From assembly GCA_030620095.1 (NCBI GenBank), contig JAUTXW010004707.1, positions 1,054,001 through 1,118,000 on the forward strand: a stretch of 64,000 nucleotides of DNA, in the 5' to 3' direction. A program made the translations under genes and the position numbers. Of the stretch, positions 14,195-25,101 are shown piece by piece (positions within the stretch are counted from its first letter, which is position 1; each line of letters begins with the position of its first letter). The notes below the pieces were generated by a model. It did not search any database. It worked only from the letters and a program-made list of their open reading frames with translations, and was not told the origin of the DNA. The DNA is from Kuschelorhynchus macadamiae. Lineage: Eukaryota > Arthropoda > Insecta > Coleoptera > Curculionidae.

Positions 14195-14290
14195 AAATAC
14201 ATAATGCCGTACGACCTCGTATACGTGGATTACCTAAACTGCACAAAGCAGGTATTCCTCCAAAACTGATAGTTTCATGTACTCAGTCGC
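14195..14290 (+). pseudogene. Inverted RT N-terminal block of the Penelope-like element
   Basis: The plus-strand frame reads AVRPRIRGLPKLHKAGIPPK followed by LIVSCTQSPL and a stop. The R-x-x-G-L-P-K-x-H-K-x-G-x-P signature is specific for Penelope-like RT and normally precedes the SLDVxSLYT block on the same strand. Here that block lies on the opposite strand, 14020 and leftward, showing an inversion breakpoint near 14107-14190. Confidence 0.65.
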
Positions 14291-14304
14291 CCTTGGTAAC
14301 ATAA

Positions 14305-14523
14305 GTTTGAAACTCTGTGTGAGTGACTGTTCTCCAAATTTCCTACTGTAAGTTTTTGTTTTAGTATTTGATTCTTAAAACCCATTTTAATCTTTCTAAT
14401 ATTTGCAGAATTTGATTAAGGCTTAAGTTATAGCCGAAACGTTATTAAAATGGGACAAGAATACGTAAAAATAGTTGTATAATTTTTAATTGGAGGACCA
14501 TATCATATGGAACAAATACTAAC
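14305..14523. repeat. Right inverted repeat of the Penelope-like element
   Basis: Inverse copy of 12370-12586 with scattered substitutions, ending AAATACTAAC. About 35 bp of unrelated sequence separates it from the TA/GA microsatellite at about 14559-14619. Confidence 0.8.
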
Positions 14524-14556
14524 AATATACAACAAAGGTCCAAGAAAAAAATCCAC

Positions 14557-14558
<2 letters not shown>

Positions 14559-14619
<61 letters not shown>
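14559..14619. repeat. (TA)n(GA)n microsatellite
   Basis: About 47 bp of TA repeats followed by about 14 bp of GA repeats. It lies outside the right arm of the Penelope-like element. Confidence 0.95.
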
Positions 14620-14685
14620 ATCAAACATTGACTTTACAGGAATATTTATTATACTGTCACTTAAAAAAGATGAATAACTAGGCAG

Positions 14686-14720
14686 CATATCGACGCTTAA
14701 GAAACAATACCTCGTATAAC
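14686..14720. repeat. Left terminal inverted repeat of the 3.2-kb DNA transposon
   Basis: CATATCGACGCTTAAG followed by AAACAATACCTCGTAT. It is the inverse complement of 17838-17870 with one mismatch (CGTAT against CTTAT). Confidence 0.85.
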
Positions 14721-17700
14721 GCGGAATAACAAAATATCTCGTATCTCCACGACCTTCAGAAAATTTGGAGATACGAGCTATTTTGGCGGGAATATTTTGC
14801 ACGTGGAAGGGACATACGAGTTATTTTGCCAGTCTAAATCGAACAGCTGCGTGAATCGGCACTTTTGCATTATTTGTTTTTAAGTTTAAAAGTGACACAA
14901 ATGAAGAAAACGCTGATAATATGTTTGATGTGTTAGGTGTATGAAATTTGACGTAATTAGAAGTATGTAACACTATTTGGGCATTGCCTGTTATGTGTAT
15001 TGTTGGTAAATAAATAACGTAGAACAGGTGTAACACAGGTAAACACAGGTTAGAGCTAACAATCGTAATTCGTAACTACGGTAACTTGTCACTGTCAACT
15101 TATTCACACTTCAAAAAGCTCAATTAAACCAATTAAATCACTAGTATTTGGTCGTGTTATCTACATCAAAACAACAATAATTACTTTTTTCTAGGAAGAA
15201 CACACAATATTCGAAAAAGCATTGAACAGAGTTCATCAAACAATCAGACCAACCCAAATGACGAATTTATGGATACTTGCAATGCAAATAACTTTGGAGT
15301 AATACAAGGCCAATTACACGATAGACCAAAATGCGATGAACAGAATCCAATAACAGCGAACGAACCAATTATTCTAGAAATGGATAAAGATTTTTGGAAT
15401 GAAATGGAGTTAGGACTATCTCAAGGGCATGACAGTGATTCTGAAGATTCATTACCATTGTCCAGACTCGTTAACGCCATAACTAATATACAAGAAGTTA
15501 TACCTGATAAAGCAACGTATTTTGATGAATGCAACCAAGTGGTTACCAATGATGAGCATGTTACCAATAAACAAGTGATATCTAATATTCAACCGACAGT
15601 ACCGGAAGCCAGTAATATTCAAGAATATGATAGTGATCCTGAAGATTTACTACCGTTATCCAGATTTATTAAATTCACCTCTGATCAAACCGATAATAGG
15701 ATTCAAGTTATATCTGACATTCAGTTGACAGCACCGAATGTCAGGTATATTCAAGAAGGCCCTAAACTCAAACTTAAAAGAAAAAATAAGGCTGTATTGG
15801 AAGATTGGATAGTTAACAAGAACAGAAAATTAAGAATGAAAGGACAGCAATATCTTGGGTATAGACGACCTAAAAATACCAAAAAAGTTTTCCATGACAC
15901 AACAAGAAATGCAAGAAAATTTAAGGAAATCTGTAATTCGGAAATGTGTAAGAAATCTAGTAAAAGATTCTGTCATGAAGTAAAAGAAGAGGAAAGAGTG
16001 GCGCAACATCAAAGCTTCTGGAATGAAATGGACTGGGAGCAAAGAAAAGTCTTTGTTTCATCCCTAGTTGACTGTCACGTTGCCACAAGAAAAAGGACGG
16101 GAGAAAATAATTCAAGAAGAAATTCAACTTTGATTTACCATTTAAAAAGTGGGGGAACAAGGAAACAAGTCTGCAAGAAAACTTTCTTAAACACCTTTGA
16201 TTTAGGCGAATGGTCAGTTAGGAGCTGGGTCACTGAAAAAAAAGATAATGCTGGAATTCACATGAGTAGAGAGAACAGAAATGCAGAGAGAAGTGAAACA
16301 TTAAGAAAAACTAAAAAGAAGGAACAAAAAGATAATCTGATAATCTACTTGGACTCAATCCCAAAATTACCATCTCATTATTGTCGGAAACAAACTGATA
16401 AACTATACTTGGAACCAATGTTTACCACAATGACGCAATTTTTAATCACTATGTAGAGTACTGTAAAGAAAAACAAATATCACATTTAAGTAGGCAAGTA
16501 TTCGATACAGTTGTATCAGAAAAAAATATCTCTATATTCCAACCCAAGAAAGATGCATGTGACATCTGCATAAAATACAATATTGGAAATTTGAAAGAAG
16601 AAGAATATAGAATGCACCTCGCACGGAAAGAACTAGCAAGACTTGAAAAAAATATTGATAAGAAGAAAGCTGAAGAAGGTCAATGCATTGTACTTACTGC
16701 AGATGTACAGGTTGTTAAGTTGGCGCCCTTTTTTAATGCGAGTGCCTTATACTATAAAACTAAGCTCTGCGTTCACAACTACACAATATTTGATTTAGCT
16801 ACACACGATGCTACCTGCTATTGGTGGAATGAATCGCAAGGTGAGCTTGTAGCCTCTGTTTTTGCTAGCTGCCTCATTGATTACATCAATAAACACAAGG
16901 AGTCTGGAAAACCTATAGTCATTTGGACTGATGGATGCACATACCAAAATCGCAATTCTGTTATTTCAAGTGCCTTACTTATGTTCTCAATAAATAACAA
17001 CATTATAATAGAACAAAAGTATTTAGAACGTGGGCACACTCAGATGGAGTGTGACTCTATACATGCAGTGATTGAAAATAAGTTAAAAAACAGAGTCATC
17101 CATCTTCCTTCAGATTATATTGCTGTTACAAAAGAAGCACGACAAAACCCACGGCCTTATGACGTGAAATACCTGTCATTTGATTTTTTAATCAAAAACT
17201 TTGTTCATCAGTCAGGCCAGGTTTACTTACAGTCAATGAAATACGATGTCTAAAATATTTACCAGAAGGTAAAATTATGTATAAATGTATTTTTTCTGAC
17301 GACTACAAGGATTTGCCCCATAGAATAAAAAAATTGGACAACCAAAACCCAAATTTTATGCCGCCGAAATTGTATAAAAATCCGATAAAAATAAAAAACA
17401 CCAAATGGCAACACCTCCCACAACTAAAAGAAGTTTTACCGAAAGAATGTCACCATTTTTATGACAGCCTTCTACATCAGTAGATTCTTCTCCTGTCGCC
17501 AGTCATTTCAGATTTTGCTTATATTCTATAAGATGAAAACTTGTCTTTACATTTGTGTTAAAACTTTAGTATTGGTTTATTAAACTGCATTTACGTTATT
17601 TTTGTCGTTTTTATTTTTCTATGTTAATACCTCGTATCATTATATTATGTAACCTATTAAAAAATAATACCTCGTATCTCCATTTAAAAACGAAAATTAA

Positions 17701-17866
17701 TATTTAAGGTTGTAATTATAGTTAAAAAAGTATTTTTTAATTCAAAATATATAAAAACACAAGTCCAATCATTTAAATTTAAACATTTATGTAAGTTATT
17801 ATGTTTTTTGTATCTCTTGTAAAATTGTCATTTCGGAGATAAGAGGTATTGTTTCTTAAGCGTCGA
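14690..17866 (+). mobile_element. 3.2-kb DNA transposon with TIRs, possibly Sola-like
   Basis: The left end CGACGCTTAAGAAACAATAC and the right end, its inverse complement ending TCTTAAGCGTCG, match perfectly over about 26 bp. Each is flanked by ATAT, which fits a 4-bp target-site duplication, although ATAT is self-complementary so it could instead be part of the TIR. Copies of a motif close to AATACCTCGTATCTCC recur near both ends (about 14707, 14736, 14769 and 14804; 17627, 17668 and 17836), as expected for transposase binding sites. The interior encodes one protein in three frames. The 4-bp duplication suggests the Sola superfamily; this is a guess from recalled family traits. Confidence 0.65.
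15194..17483 (+). pseudogene. Transposase-like protein of the 3.2-kb element, two frameshifts
   Basis: Three open segments, 15269-16456, 16591-17253 and 17277-17483, read as one protein of about 730 residues. The frame is open upstream of the first ATG to an acceptor-like TTTTTTCTAG at about 15184-15193, so a first exon may precede it. The N-terminus has two acidic repeats (DSEDSLPLSR, DPEDLLPLSR), then a basic region and a CKKTFLNTFDLGEWSVRSW block. The second segment carries LTADVQ, IWTDGCTYQNRN and ERGHTQMECDSIH, which are candidate catalytic acids of a DDE/D-type nuclease. I recognise this as a multicopy insect repeat protein but cannot name the family firmly. A single-base shift in a T5 run near 16438 and another shift near 17225-17235 break it; the sequence between 16440 and 16590 is readable in the second frame. 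Otherwise it looks young. Confidence 0.65.
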
Positions 17867-17870
17867 TATG
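17838..17870. repeat. Right terminal inverted repeat of the 3.2-kb DNA transposon
   Basis: GATAAGAGGTATTGTTTC followed by TTAAGCGTCGATATG, the inverse of 14686-14718. It ends only 43 bp from the donor of exon 10, so the insertion came very close to the splice site. Confidence 0.85.
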
Positions 17871-17912
17871 TAAAATCTTAAATTATTTAAAATTTAATTT
17901 ATTTTGACTTAC

Positions 17913-18465
17913 ACCCTCTTCTAGCGGTTCTGGAGGCAGGTCACCAAAATCTGGAGCGTCGACCTCCTCAAGATCTGGAGCGTCCCATACGCTCATTGGC
18001 AAGACATCATATCTTTCCATATCGGGAGTCAAATACATTTCCGGTCTCGGTTCAGGACCGTATTCCCTGGCGGGTGAGGGCTGAGGAGAAGTACGCCCCG
18101 CACATGGTGATACGTATCCCGAGGGTCTTTCTTCAGGTCCGTACATGGGTGAGGAAGGCGGTGAAGCATAACCAGGAGGTCTGGGCAAGGGATGCCCGCG
18201 CATCGGTGTTATTGGTGCAGATATGCCAGGAAAGAAGGGCATTGGTGGCGGATAAGGTGGAGGTGGGGTGGGTGTACGAGGTGGGGGCGGGGTACGTGGC
18301 GGGGGCGTCCGAAATACCGAATCTAAATGTAAGTCTGGAGACGGGACAGGGGTGCGATACAGAGAATCCAAGTGATAATCTGGCGTCTTAGGTTCGGGCG
18401 TACGAAACAGGCCCGATAAGCCTAGAGAACCGGGCGAATATAGAGGAGATTGACCAGCACCAATC
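17913..18465 (-). CDS. Exon 10 (largest) of an unrecognised proline-rich, acidic protein
   Basis: This 553-nt exon carries most of the recognisable host coding sequence. The acceptor is a long pyrimidine tract ending CTTCAG|GA. The donor is GAGGGT|GTAAGTC, which leaves in phase 0. The 184 codons have no stop and are far richer in G+C than their surroundings. The product begins IGAGQSPLYSPGSLGLSGLF. It has three imperfect repeats built on (L)DS(L/V)(Y/F)RTP with SP/TP sites, then a poly-proline tract, then further SP/TP dipeptides, and ends in an acidic stretch (PDLEEVDAPDFGDLPPEP). SP/TP density suggests proline-directed phosphorylation, as an inference. There is no signal peptide, membrane segment or catalytic motif. 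I do not recognise the family. A long disordered linker in a chromatin or scaffold protein would look like this, but no function is claimed. The coding base composition and ordered phases argue for a functional host gene. Confidence 0.85.
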
Positions 18466-18820
18466 CTGAAGAAAAAAAACAATCCATTTCAATTATGTTA
18501 AATGTTTTATATACTACGTAACAGATTAGTTTGTTGTCTTTTTCATTTCATCCAGTTATTCCGCTGAATATTTGATGTTTTTTTTTGTTCTATTTATTTA
18601 TTAGTGTGTATTTACTTTTACATATTTTATTATTTATTAAATTAAGGCAGCTGTAAAATATCTAGGAGGAAATTTGGAAATCTGCGCATGTGCTCCCCAT
18701 ATTATAAAAAGTTAATTTTTATCCACACTTCGAGTAGTCACAAATTAGGGCAAAATATTTTAATTCGTATCAAATAGTATAGCTGTAAACTGCAATTAAG
18801 TGTAAATATTGATTCATGTG
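18466..18820. other. Intron 9 sequence right of exon 10
   Basis: The polypyrimidine tract and branch region of the exon 10 acceptor lie at 18466-18500. The rest is AT-rich with no recognised element, up to the TACAGGGT motif at 18822. Confidence 0.45.
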
Positions 18821-18821
18821 T

Positions 18822-19200
18822 ACAGGGTATCCCATTTTCGGCACTTTTGCGGGGCATCTACCTTATTTTAAAAAATACTAGATTGCAGTTTTCACGCCAT
18901 ATGCTACTTTTTTGTGAAATTAAAGATGGCGCCAACAGAATTTTCATAGCCCTTTTGGTTTTTTAGAAACAGGGCGTTTTTGAAAATGTTGCATTTTCAG
19001 GAACCCCTCGAATCCCAGCTGTCTAAAAACTGTAAATTATATGATTTTCTCCGTAGAATACAGTGCCGCTTTCAGAATAAGTATTTATTTTTATATAAGA
19101 CACCTTGTATATGTAGGCTTCCCAAAAATATATACATGTATGCACTTATTTTGAAAATCAAGCTCACAATTCGAGTTTTTCTACAATTGTCCAATTAGTA
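18822..19200 (+). repeat. Dispersed repeat copy 1 (CAGGGTATCCCATTTTCGG family)
   Basis: It begins TACAGGGTATCCCATTTTCG, contains TTAAAGATGGCGCCAACAGA and an internal GACACCTTGTATA, and ends near TTAGTAGGTTATGACT. The same order of blocks occurs inverted at 20820-21275 and, more diverged, at 30690-31100. The CAGGGT...ACACCTTG pair resembles the ends of a mariner-type MITE with an extra shared flank of about 90 bp. It is non-coding. Confidence 0.7.
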
Positions 19201-20819
19201 GGTTATGACTAAAATGTATTAAAAACGAAATTTATGTAAGAAATTATAATAATAAATACTTGCAAACTTACTGCGAAAGATCTTTTTTTAATTCTCAACT
19301 CTTAATTATTTATTACAGCATCTCAGCTAGTTATTATAAAATTATCGAATTTTACTCAAAACAAAATTACCTATCATACTTAAAACTTAAGTTAGGAAAA
19401 ACAAAAGAAACACAAAATTTTGAAACGCAAAGAGTTTTTAAAGGTGATTTTCAAAATGGTGGCCATGTTCCCGTATGCAAAATTTCCACATTTTCGTTAT
19501 TCTTCTAGTGCCGTTCAAAAGGCCTTCTTTGCAAATTTCGAAAAGTTAAATAGATTGCCGCACGAAGCTCTGCTACAGACTGATATTATGTTCTATATTA
19601 TATTTTGCATGAAACTCCTTAAGGAAGAACTGCATGCAAAAAGTGAAAAACCAGAGACAAGGTCTAGTCGAGTTGAAAGTAAGATGAAAAGGTAGCTACG
19701 CATTAAAAAAAACTTCCTGTACGTCCGACCTCAAAAAATGTGTTATGTATAGGTAATTTAAATTACATTTCGGTTAAAAATGGGTTCAAAAGGGTTCATG
19801 CGCTGCAGAAATATAAAGTATGATTTACCATTTCAAATTTTGCAGTTACGTAGACAAAGGATCAATGTAAGGTGGTAAAGAGCCATTTTGTGGAAAAGAA
19901 ATTATATGCGAACGCATGTGCGTCAAAAAGTGATCAAAAAATGGTCGAAAATGGACAAATCTACTTTTATTTTATAACTCTAGATTTGATTGTTTCATAA
20001 AAATTCGCATTTAGCGCCCAACTATACATATTTCCCTATTAAAATCACATTGAAGCTAATACATATCTCTTATTGTTTTAACATAATATTGCATCGGCGG
20101 AAGGCTTGCAAATGATCCGTATTACTGCGTGCAGTTCCCCCTTAAGAAAAAACTAAAGTCGCAAAATCCGGATATCGAGGGGGGCATCATACAGGTCCGT
20201 GGATACCAATCTATCTTTGAGGATAGTTATCGCCTAAAAATGCCCTTAAAAGTTGTGGCTTGGGGCACCGTCTTGCGGAAGAAAAACTGTATAGTGCCTA
20301 TGGAACATTTTCCATCAGTTAGGAATAATTTTCTCAAGAATTTCAAGGATTTTCATTAGATTGTATGAAACAAACCAACATGTCATACTTTTTTTTCATA
20401 GGCCGTCATTATTGTAAAAAAGTAATTTAAATGTAATACACGATTAAACAGAAACATCAAAACAACAAACATATTTCATTAATAATCAAAAAATGACAAA
20501 ACTGCAAATATAGAACTAGATCAAATAATTTGTTTTATGTGGAGTTCCACAAAACAAACTTTGGCACGCATAGTTCATTGGTGAGGATGTAGAACAACTA
20601 TAACAAATTCGATTTAGCATTACATGTTCCTATGTGTAGATTTATGAGGGCACTAAGGAGGTTTTTTATCACGATTCAATTTGCTTATGTAATTAATTAA
20701 TTTATGATATATTTTTCTATTTCTAAATGGATGTAGTTTAAGTATTATTTAATATTATTATGTTTTCTTAAACTTTATTGTAAATTGGTGTTAACCGTTA
20801 ATTAAATAAATACATAAAT
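19201..20819. other. Intron 9 sequence, no recognised gene
   Basis: Two plus-strand open frames, at 19420-19695 and 20129-20359, have somewhat better coding composition (the latter reads GYQSIFEDSYRLKMPLKVVA) but show no motif I recognise and no splice context. They may be relics of an unidentified mobile element. Confidence 0.35.
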
Positions 20820-21275
20820 TAGCTATAGCCTACTACCTACTAATTAGAGACAAAAGAAAATTTTAGAAAATTTCGAATTACGAGCTTATTTTTCGAAATA
20901 AGTGCAAATATGTATATATTTTTGAAAATCCCCCATTATTCCTAATAAATATAAAGAATAATATACAGGGTGGGCCGTATAAAAAATAAAGTAAGGGCTG
21001 ATAACCTTTTGGCCTGACCCCGTATACTTATTTTGAAAACGGCACTAAATTTTACGGAAAAAGTCATATGAGGAACAGTTTTCGCCTTTTTGATAAGTTC
21101 ACTGGGATACGACGGGCGCCTGTATCTCAAAAACCAAGAGAGTTACGAAAATTCTGCTGGCGCCATCTTTAATTTCATTAAAAAGTAGCACACTGTCGCG
21201 AAAACCGCAATCATCTACATTTAAAAATAAGAGAAATACCCCGCAAAACTGCCGAAAATTGGATACCTGTACCTT
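20820..21275 (-). repeat. Dispersed repeat copy 2, inverted
   Basis: On the minus strand it starts CAGGTATCCAATTTTCGGCA, contains AATTAAAGATGGCGCCAGCA and CACCCTGTATATTA, and ends GGTAGTAGGCTATAGCT. The order of blocks equals that of copies 1 and 3. Confidence 0.7.
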
Positions 21276-22448
21276 TTTACAAAGTGGCAAAATTGAACGT
21301 TTTCTATTTTAAAAGTAGTTTTTTTTTCATTTTTTTCCAATATTGCACTAACATGTATTTATTAAATAAGAAATTGCATACATTCGCATATTTATGATTC
21401 ATAATACTTAATTTTAAAACAAAAAGAATTATTGTTAATTGAATAAATATTAAATAAGTATTAGAAAGATACATAAAGGCTATTGCAAATGCATTGCGTA
21501 TCGTGACGCAAGGATCTTTTGGTTATCCTTGCGTATGGGAGTACACTGTTTACATACATTTTTTGAAACATGATCCATGGGAGGCGTGAAATTCTAGCCC
21601 ACGAAACTATTTAATCTTTAACAAGGTCTTCAGGATAAACCTTCTCATAAAACCTGTATAAGTTTAAAGATTCTTAGGAGGTTGTTAAGTACGTCTTAAG
21701 TACATTTTTAAATAAGTCATAAAACCAAATGCTCTTAAAAACTCTAGCCGTAAAACATTCATAAAATCATTCTTAAATATATTTATGCTTTCTTTAATTT
21801 ATACTTTATCGTTCCCACGTAAAATATTTCATAAATACACCATAATTTTTACTGTGTTTAATAGTTAAAAACTCAAAAACTCCTAATGATGATTTGTAAT
21901 TTTTAATATTGCCGAAATGAAGGGGTTAACTTTTATAAACAAAAGAAAATGGTAGATACATCTTAATATAGAAATGCGTTTAGTAACATATTATCTAAAT
22001 ATCCCTGTGTTGTAATAATTACGTAAAATATCATTTTTCACAATTTTCCTGTACGCATAGAAATTTTCCGTAAATATTTTGGGAATATATTAACACACGC
22101 GCCTCCAGAATTAGTGCTAAATTGAAAAATAACTTGAAATATTGAAAGTTTTGGTTTTACTGCAACTATTTTTTTTATTAAAATGAATGTTTACTTTAGT
22201 TAGTTAATATGAATTAAAATATTTATGTTGCATCCTTTTATAAAATTTGAAAAAGTTTTATAAACTTCAGAAAAGTTGATCGCTATATTATAGTTAACAT
22301 TTATGAATGTTAATTGATAATAGAAAAATTAATATTTAGGATATTTGGAGTCAATTCAGTTTTGTTTGCATTGATTTTTGTAAAATTTTATTTTCTTCAG
22401 AAGTATTGGATTTTTACACCATATTTTGTATTGTTGCCAGTTCGTCTA
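21276..22448. other. Intron 9 sequence left of the mariner-like element
   Basis: AT-rich sequence with no gene. It contains a perfect 10-bp hairpin, ACGCAAGGAT and ATCCTTGCGT around a 9-nt loop at 21506-21534. Confidence 0.45.
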
Positions 22449-22450
22449 TA

Positions 22451-22878
22451 CAGGGTGTCCGGGAAAATGTGGGAGATCTCTCGGACTCAGATAGAACATT
22501 AAAAAATAAGATGACAAGTTCCCATAAATTTTTTTCCTAGCGGCCCTCCCTACGGAGATACGGCCCCCTAAAGGACCCCACTGGAAATCGGTTTTTCTAG
22601 AATAACTTTTAAACGGCTCAATATAATTTAACGAAAATTTAATATGATAAACAGTAGTAAGGACCTCTCGAAATGCTTCCCTTAAAACATAATTAGCTTG
22701 TTTAGTTTACCAGGGACGGACTAGAGTGTACATTTTAACGCTCAAATTTTTAACACCCTGTATGATAAGGAGTTAAAAAAAATAAATTTGGATACCTTGA
22801 ACATTAAGCTAAAGAAAAGGTGCTCTTGTTCATTGTCGATAAAATGAACCGTTTTCGAGAAAAAAAAATAATAAAAGA
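22451..22878. repeat. Left long TIR of the mariner-like element
   Basis: About 428 bp, inverse copy of 24235-24659. The outermost base triplet differs (CAG against CCG). The inner end lies at TTTTCGAGAAAAAA followed by AATAATAAAAG. Confidence 0.85.
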
Positions 22879-22944
22879 ATACAACTTTGGGAGTATTAAA
22901 TATGTTTTGATCCTGAACAACCTAATACGCTAAATAGAAAAAAG

Positions 22945-24043
22945 TCAATTAAAAACTTCATAAGTGGGTTCAACATGTGCTCCGTGATTTGTGATGCACT
23001 CGCGGGCACGACGAATAGAGGACTGCTGTACTCGCCACAACAACCCAGCATTGTTCCTTATCATATCGCAATGAAACGTGATTCTCTGTAAAAGTTCCTC
23101 CCTAGTAGCAACCGGAGAGGAATACACCAAGGTTTTGAGATGACCCCACAGGTAGAAATCCATTGGCGTTAGGTCGGGAGACCGTGGAGGCCAGGCAATG
23201 GGATGCCTATCCAACGGTTTCCATAGACGTTATTTAGGTGGTCCCGTACAGCAACATGCATAAAATGCATCCTTTGGCGGGTTTCAAGTGGCAAATGCTC
23301 TATTGAATCTAGAAAAGCGTTCTGAAGGAACTCTAAATAAAGTTCACCATTCAATCGTGCCGATAATACGCATGGTCCAATGAAAAAATTGCCGATTATT
23401 CCTGCCCAAACATTAATGGATTGAAACTGATGTTGATGATGATGAACGACAGTGGCATGAGGGTTTTCATCAGCCCATACATGCGAGTTATGTAAATTTA
23501 CAATACCATCTTTGGTAAATCCTGCTTCATCGGTAAAAAGAATAATGCTAATGAAGTTTGGGTTTGTTCGTTGTTGATCTAACAACCAGTTTGCGAACTG
23601 GATTCTTCGAGGAAAATCTTCAGGAAGTAGTTGATGCACTTTTTGCAGATGATAAGGGTATAACAACTGTTCTTTAAGTACTTCAGCAACTGTACTTTTT
23701 GACACATGAAGCTGCGCGGCTAATATTCGAGTACTTATTGAGGGAGTATCAGCTACAGTATCCAAAATATCTTCCTCCAATTGCACCGTACGTACTGTTC
23801 TCCTCACACCAGCATCAAAACTTCCTAAAAATAATTAATGAACGTCAATAATGTTACCTTATTAATTGAGAATTGCCCACCAGTTTCTCTTAGACGTTGG
23901 TCAATTCGCTGAAATGTTTTCTCATTTGGAATATTGCGATTAGGATATCTTTCTCCATACAACCTTCTTGCTTCATAAGCATTGCAAGATGCAAGTCCGT
24001 ACATAAGATGCATATCTGCATACTCACTAAATGTGTATCCCAT
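22945..24043 (-). pseudogene. Mariner-like transposase with a short intron, frameshifted
   Basis: Translation starts at 24043 with MGYTFSEYADMHLMYGLASC, the N-terminal DNA-binding-associated segment (DUF4817 type) of an insect mariner-like family. A 56-nt intron is predicted at 23825-23880: donor ACTG|GTGGGC, acceptor TTTTTAG|GA. Removing it restores the frame into the helix-turn-helix region (STRILAAQLHVSKSTVAEVL). The first catalytic Asp is in LFTDEAGFTKDG. The block that should hold the second Asp (QxDGAPxH) is absent: HFMH runs directly into VAVRDHLNN. A one-base frameshift near 23208 then separates the C-terminal WPPRSPDLTPMDFYLWGHL. The enzyme cuts and joins DNA at TA sites; this copy should be inactive. 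Confidence 0.8.
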
Positions 24044-24234
24044 TATCGAATTAAATTTACCAAGGTATTCAAAATTTAATAAATTAATATCGAAGTAGGT
24101 ACAAAAAGATCAACGTGTCAAGAAGATTTCAAATGCACACGTCAATGCGAGATTATTTATTTCGTACCATAGTAACGTTTGTAAAAAAGTGCATTCTTTA
24201 ATACTGATAAATAAACAATAATAAAACATTAATA

Positions 24235-24659
24235 CTTTTATTATTTTTTTTCTCGAAAACGGTTCATTTTATCGACAATGAACAAGAGTACCTTTTCTTT
24301 AGCTTAATGTTCAAGGTATCCAAATTTATTTTTTTTAACTCCTTATCATACAGGGTGTTAAAAATTTGAGCGTTAAAATGTACAATCTAGTCCGTCCCTG
24401 GTAAACTAAACAAGCTAATTATGTTTTAAGGGAGTATTTTGAGAGGTCCTTACTACTGTCTATCATATTAAATTTTCGTTAAATTATATTGAGTCGTTTA
24501 AAAGTTATTCTAGAAAAACCGATTTCCAGTGGGGTTCTTTAGGGGGCCGTATATCCCTAGGGAGGGCCGCTAGGAAAAAAATTTATGGGAACTTGTCATC
24601 TTATTTTTTAATGTTCTATCTGAGTCCGAGAGATCTCCCACATTTTCCCGGACACCCGG
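24235..24659. repeat. Right long TIR of the mariner-like element
   Basis: About 425 bp, inverse copy of the left arm. Differences include ATATCCCTAGGGAGG opposite CTCCCTACGGAGATA, reflecting post-insertion mutation. Confidence 0.85.
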
Positions 24660-24661
24660 TA

Positions 24662-24986
24662 TATGATATTTGATTTCTTTGCAAAATCGATTAAATAAAT
24701 ATCTAACCTAAACTTCAAACAGAGCGATAGACAGACGAAAACGTGGAAGCAGGTTTTTCCAGTGCCTATAAAAAAGTGATACCTAGAGATATGAAAAAAT
24801 CTTGGCGGGTTATAAAAGAAATTTCCAGATAGGATGAAGTGAAATATAGCTGTTCGCTTTTCATTGTTTTTTTAAGTTGCTGAAATTTTTTAATAGGCCG
24901 GTTTCAAGCACCCTATATATATATACAAGAATTAGAACATATCTTAAAACTATGTCAGCTCACACAAGTTGATGATCAATACTTAC
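24662..24986. other. Intron sequence between the mariner-like element and exon 9
   Basis: AT-rich with no gene seen. A short TA run lies at about 24915-24925. Confidence 0.4.
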
Positions 24987-25101
24987 CCCTTACCAACTCT
25001 ATCGAAAACATCCATCATTTCTCCCTGAACTTGAGCAGTATAGTCAGGACCAGGATATTGATAATCTTGAGCTAGTTCTGGAAGGATCCCTAGATCGTCG
25101 T
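24987..25101 (-). CDS. Exon 9 of the minus-strand proline-rich gene
   Basis: A 115-nt exon with acceptor TTATTAG|AC and a strong donor AAGGG|GTAAGTATT, phase 1 to phase 2. It encodes DDLGILPELAQDYQYPGPD and continues through a more ordered-looking stretch containing GEMMDVFDRVGKG. That stretch is the most helix-like part of the known protein. The two bases left over join the first base of exon 10 to make a Gly codon, followed by IGAGQ. Confidence 0.8.

Larger units (their letters stand above)
22451..24659 (-). mobile_element. Mariner-like DNA transposon with 425-bp TIRs
   Basis: The left end CAGGGTGTCCGGGAAAATG and the right end, inverse CCGGGTGTCCGGGAAAATG, lie between TA dinucleotides (22449-22450 and 24660-24661), the target duplication of Tc1/mariner elements. 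The inverted repeats run inward to about 22878 and 24235, so each arm is about 425 bp. Arm identity is high, with scattered substitutions. Each arm carries an internal AACACCCTGTATGATAAGG block, a second copy of the terminal motif in opposite sense. The 1.36-kb interior holds one transposase gene on the minus strand. Arm similarity suggests moderate youth. The transposase is broken (see its entry). Confidence 0.85.

Noticed and set aside
17996..18391. Plus-strand open frame of 131 codons opposite exon 10
   Set aside because: It is the antisense shadow of a proline-rich exon. It has no splice or motif support, whereas the minus strand has matching splice sites and phases.
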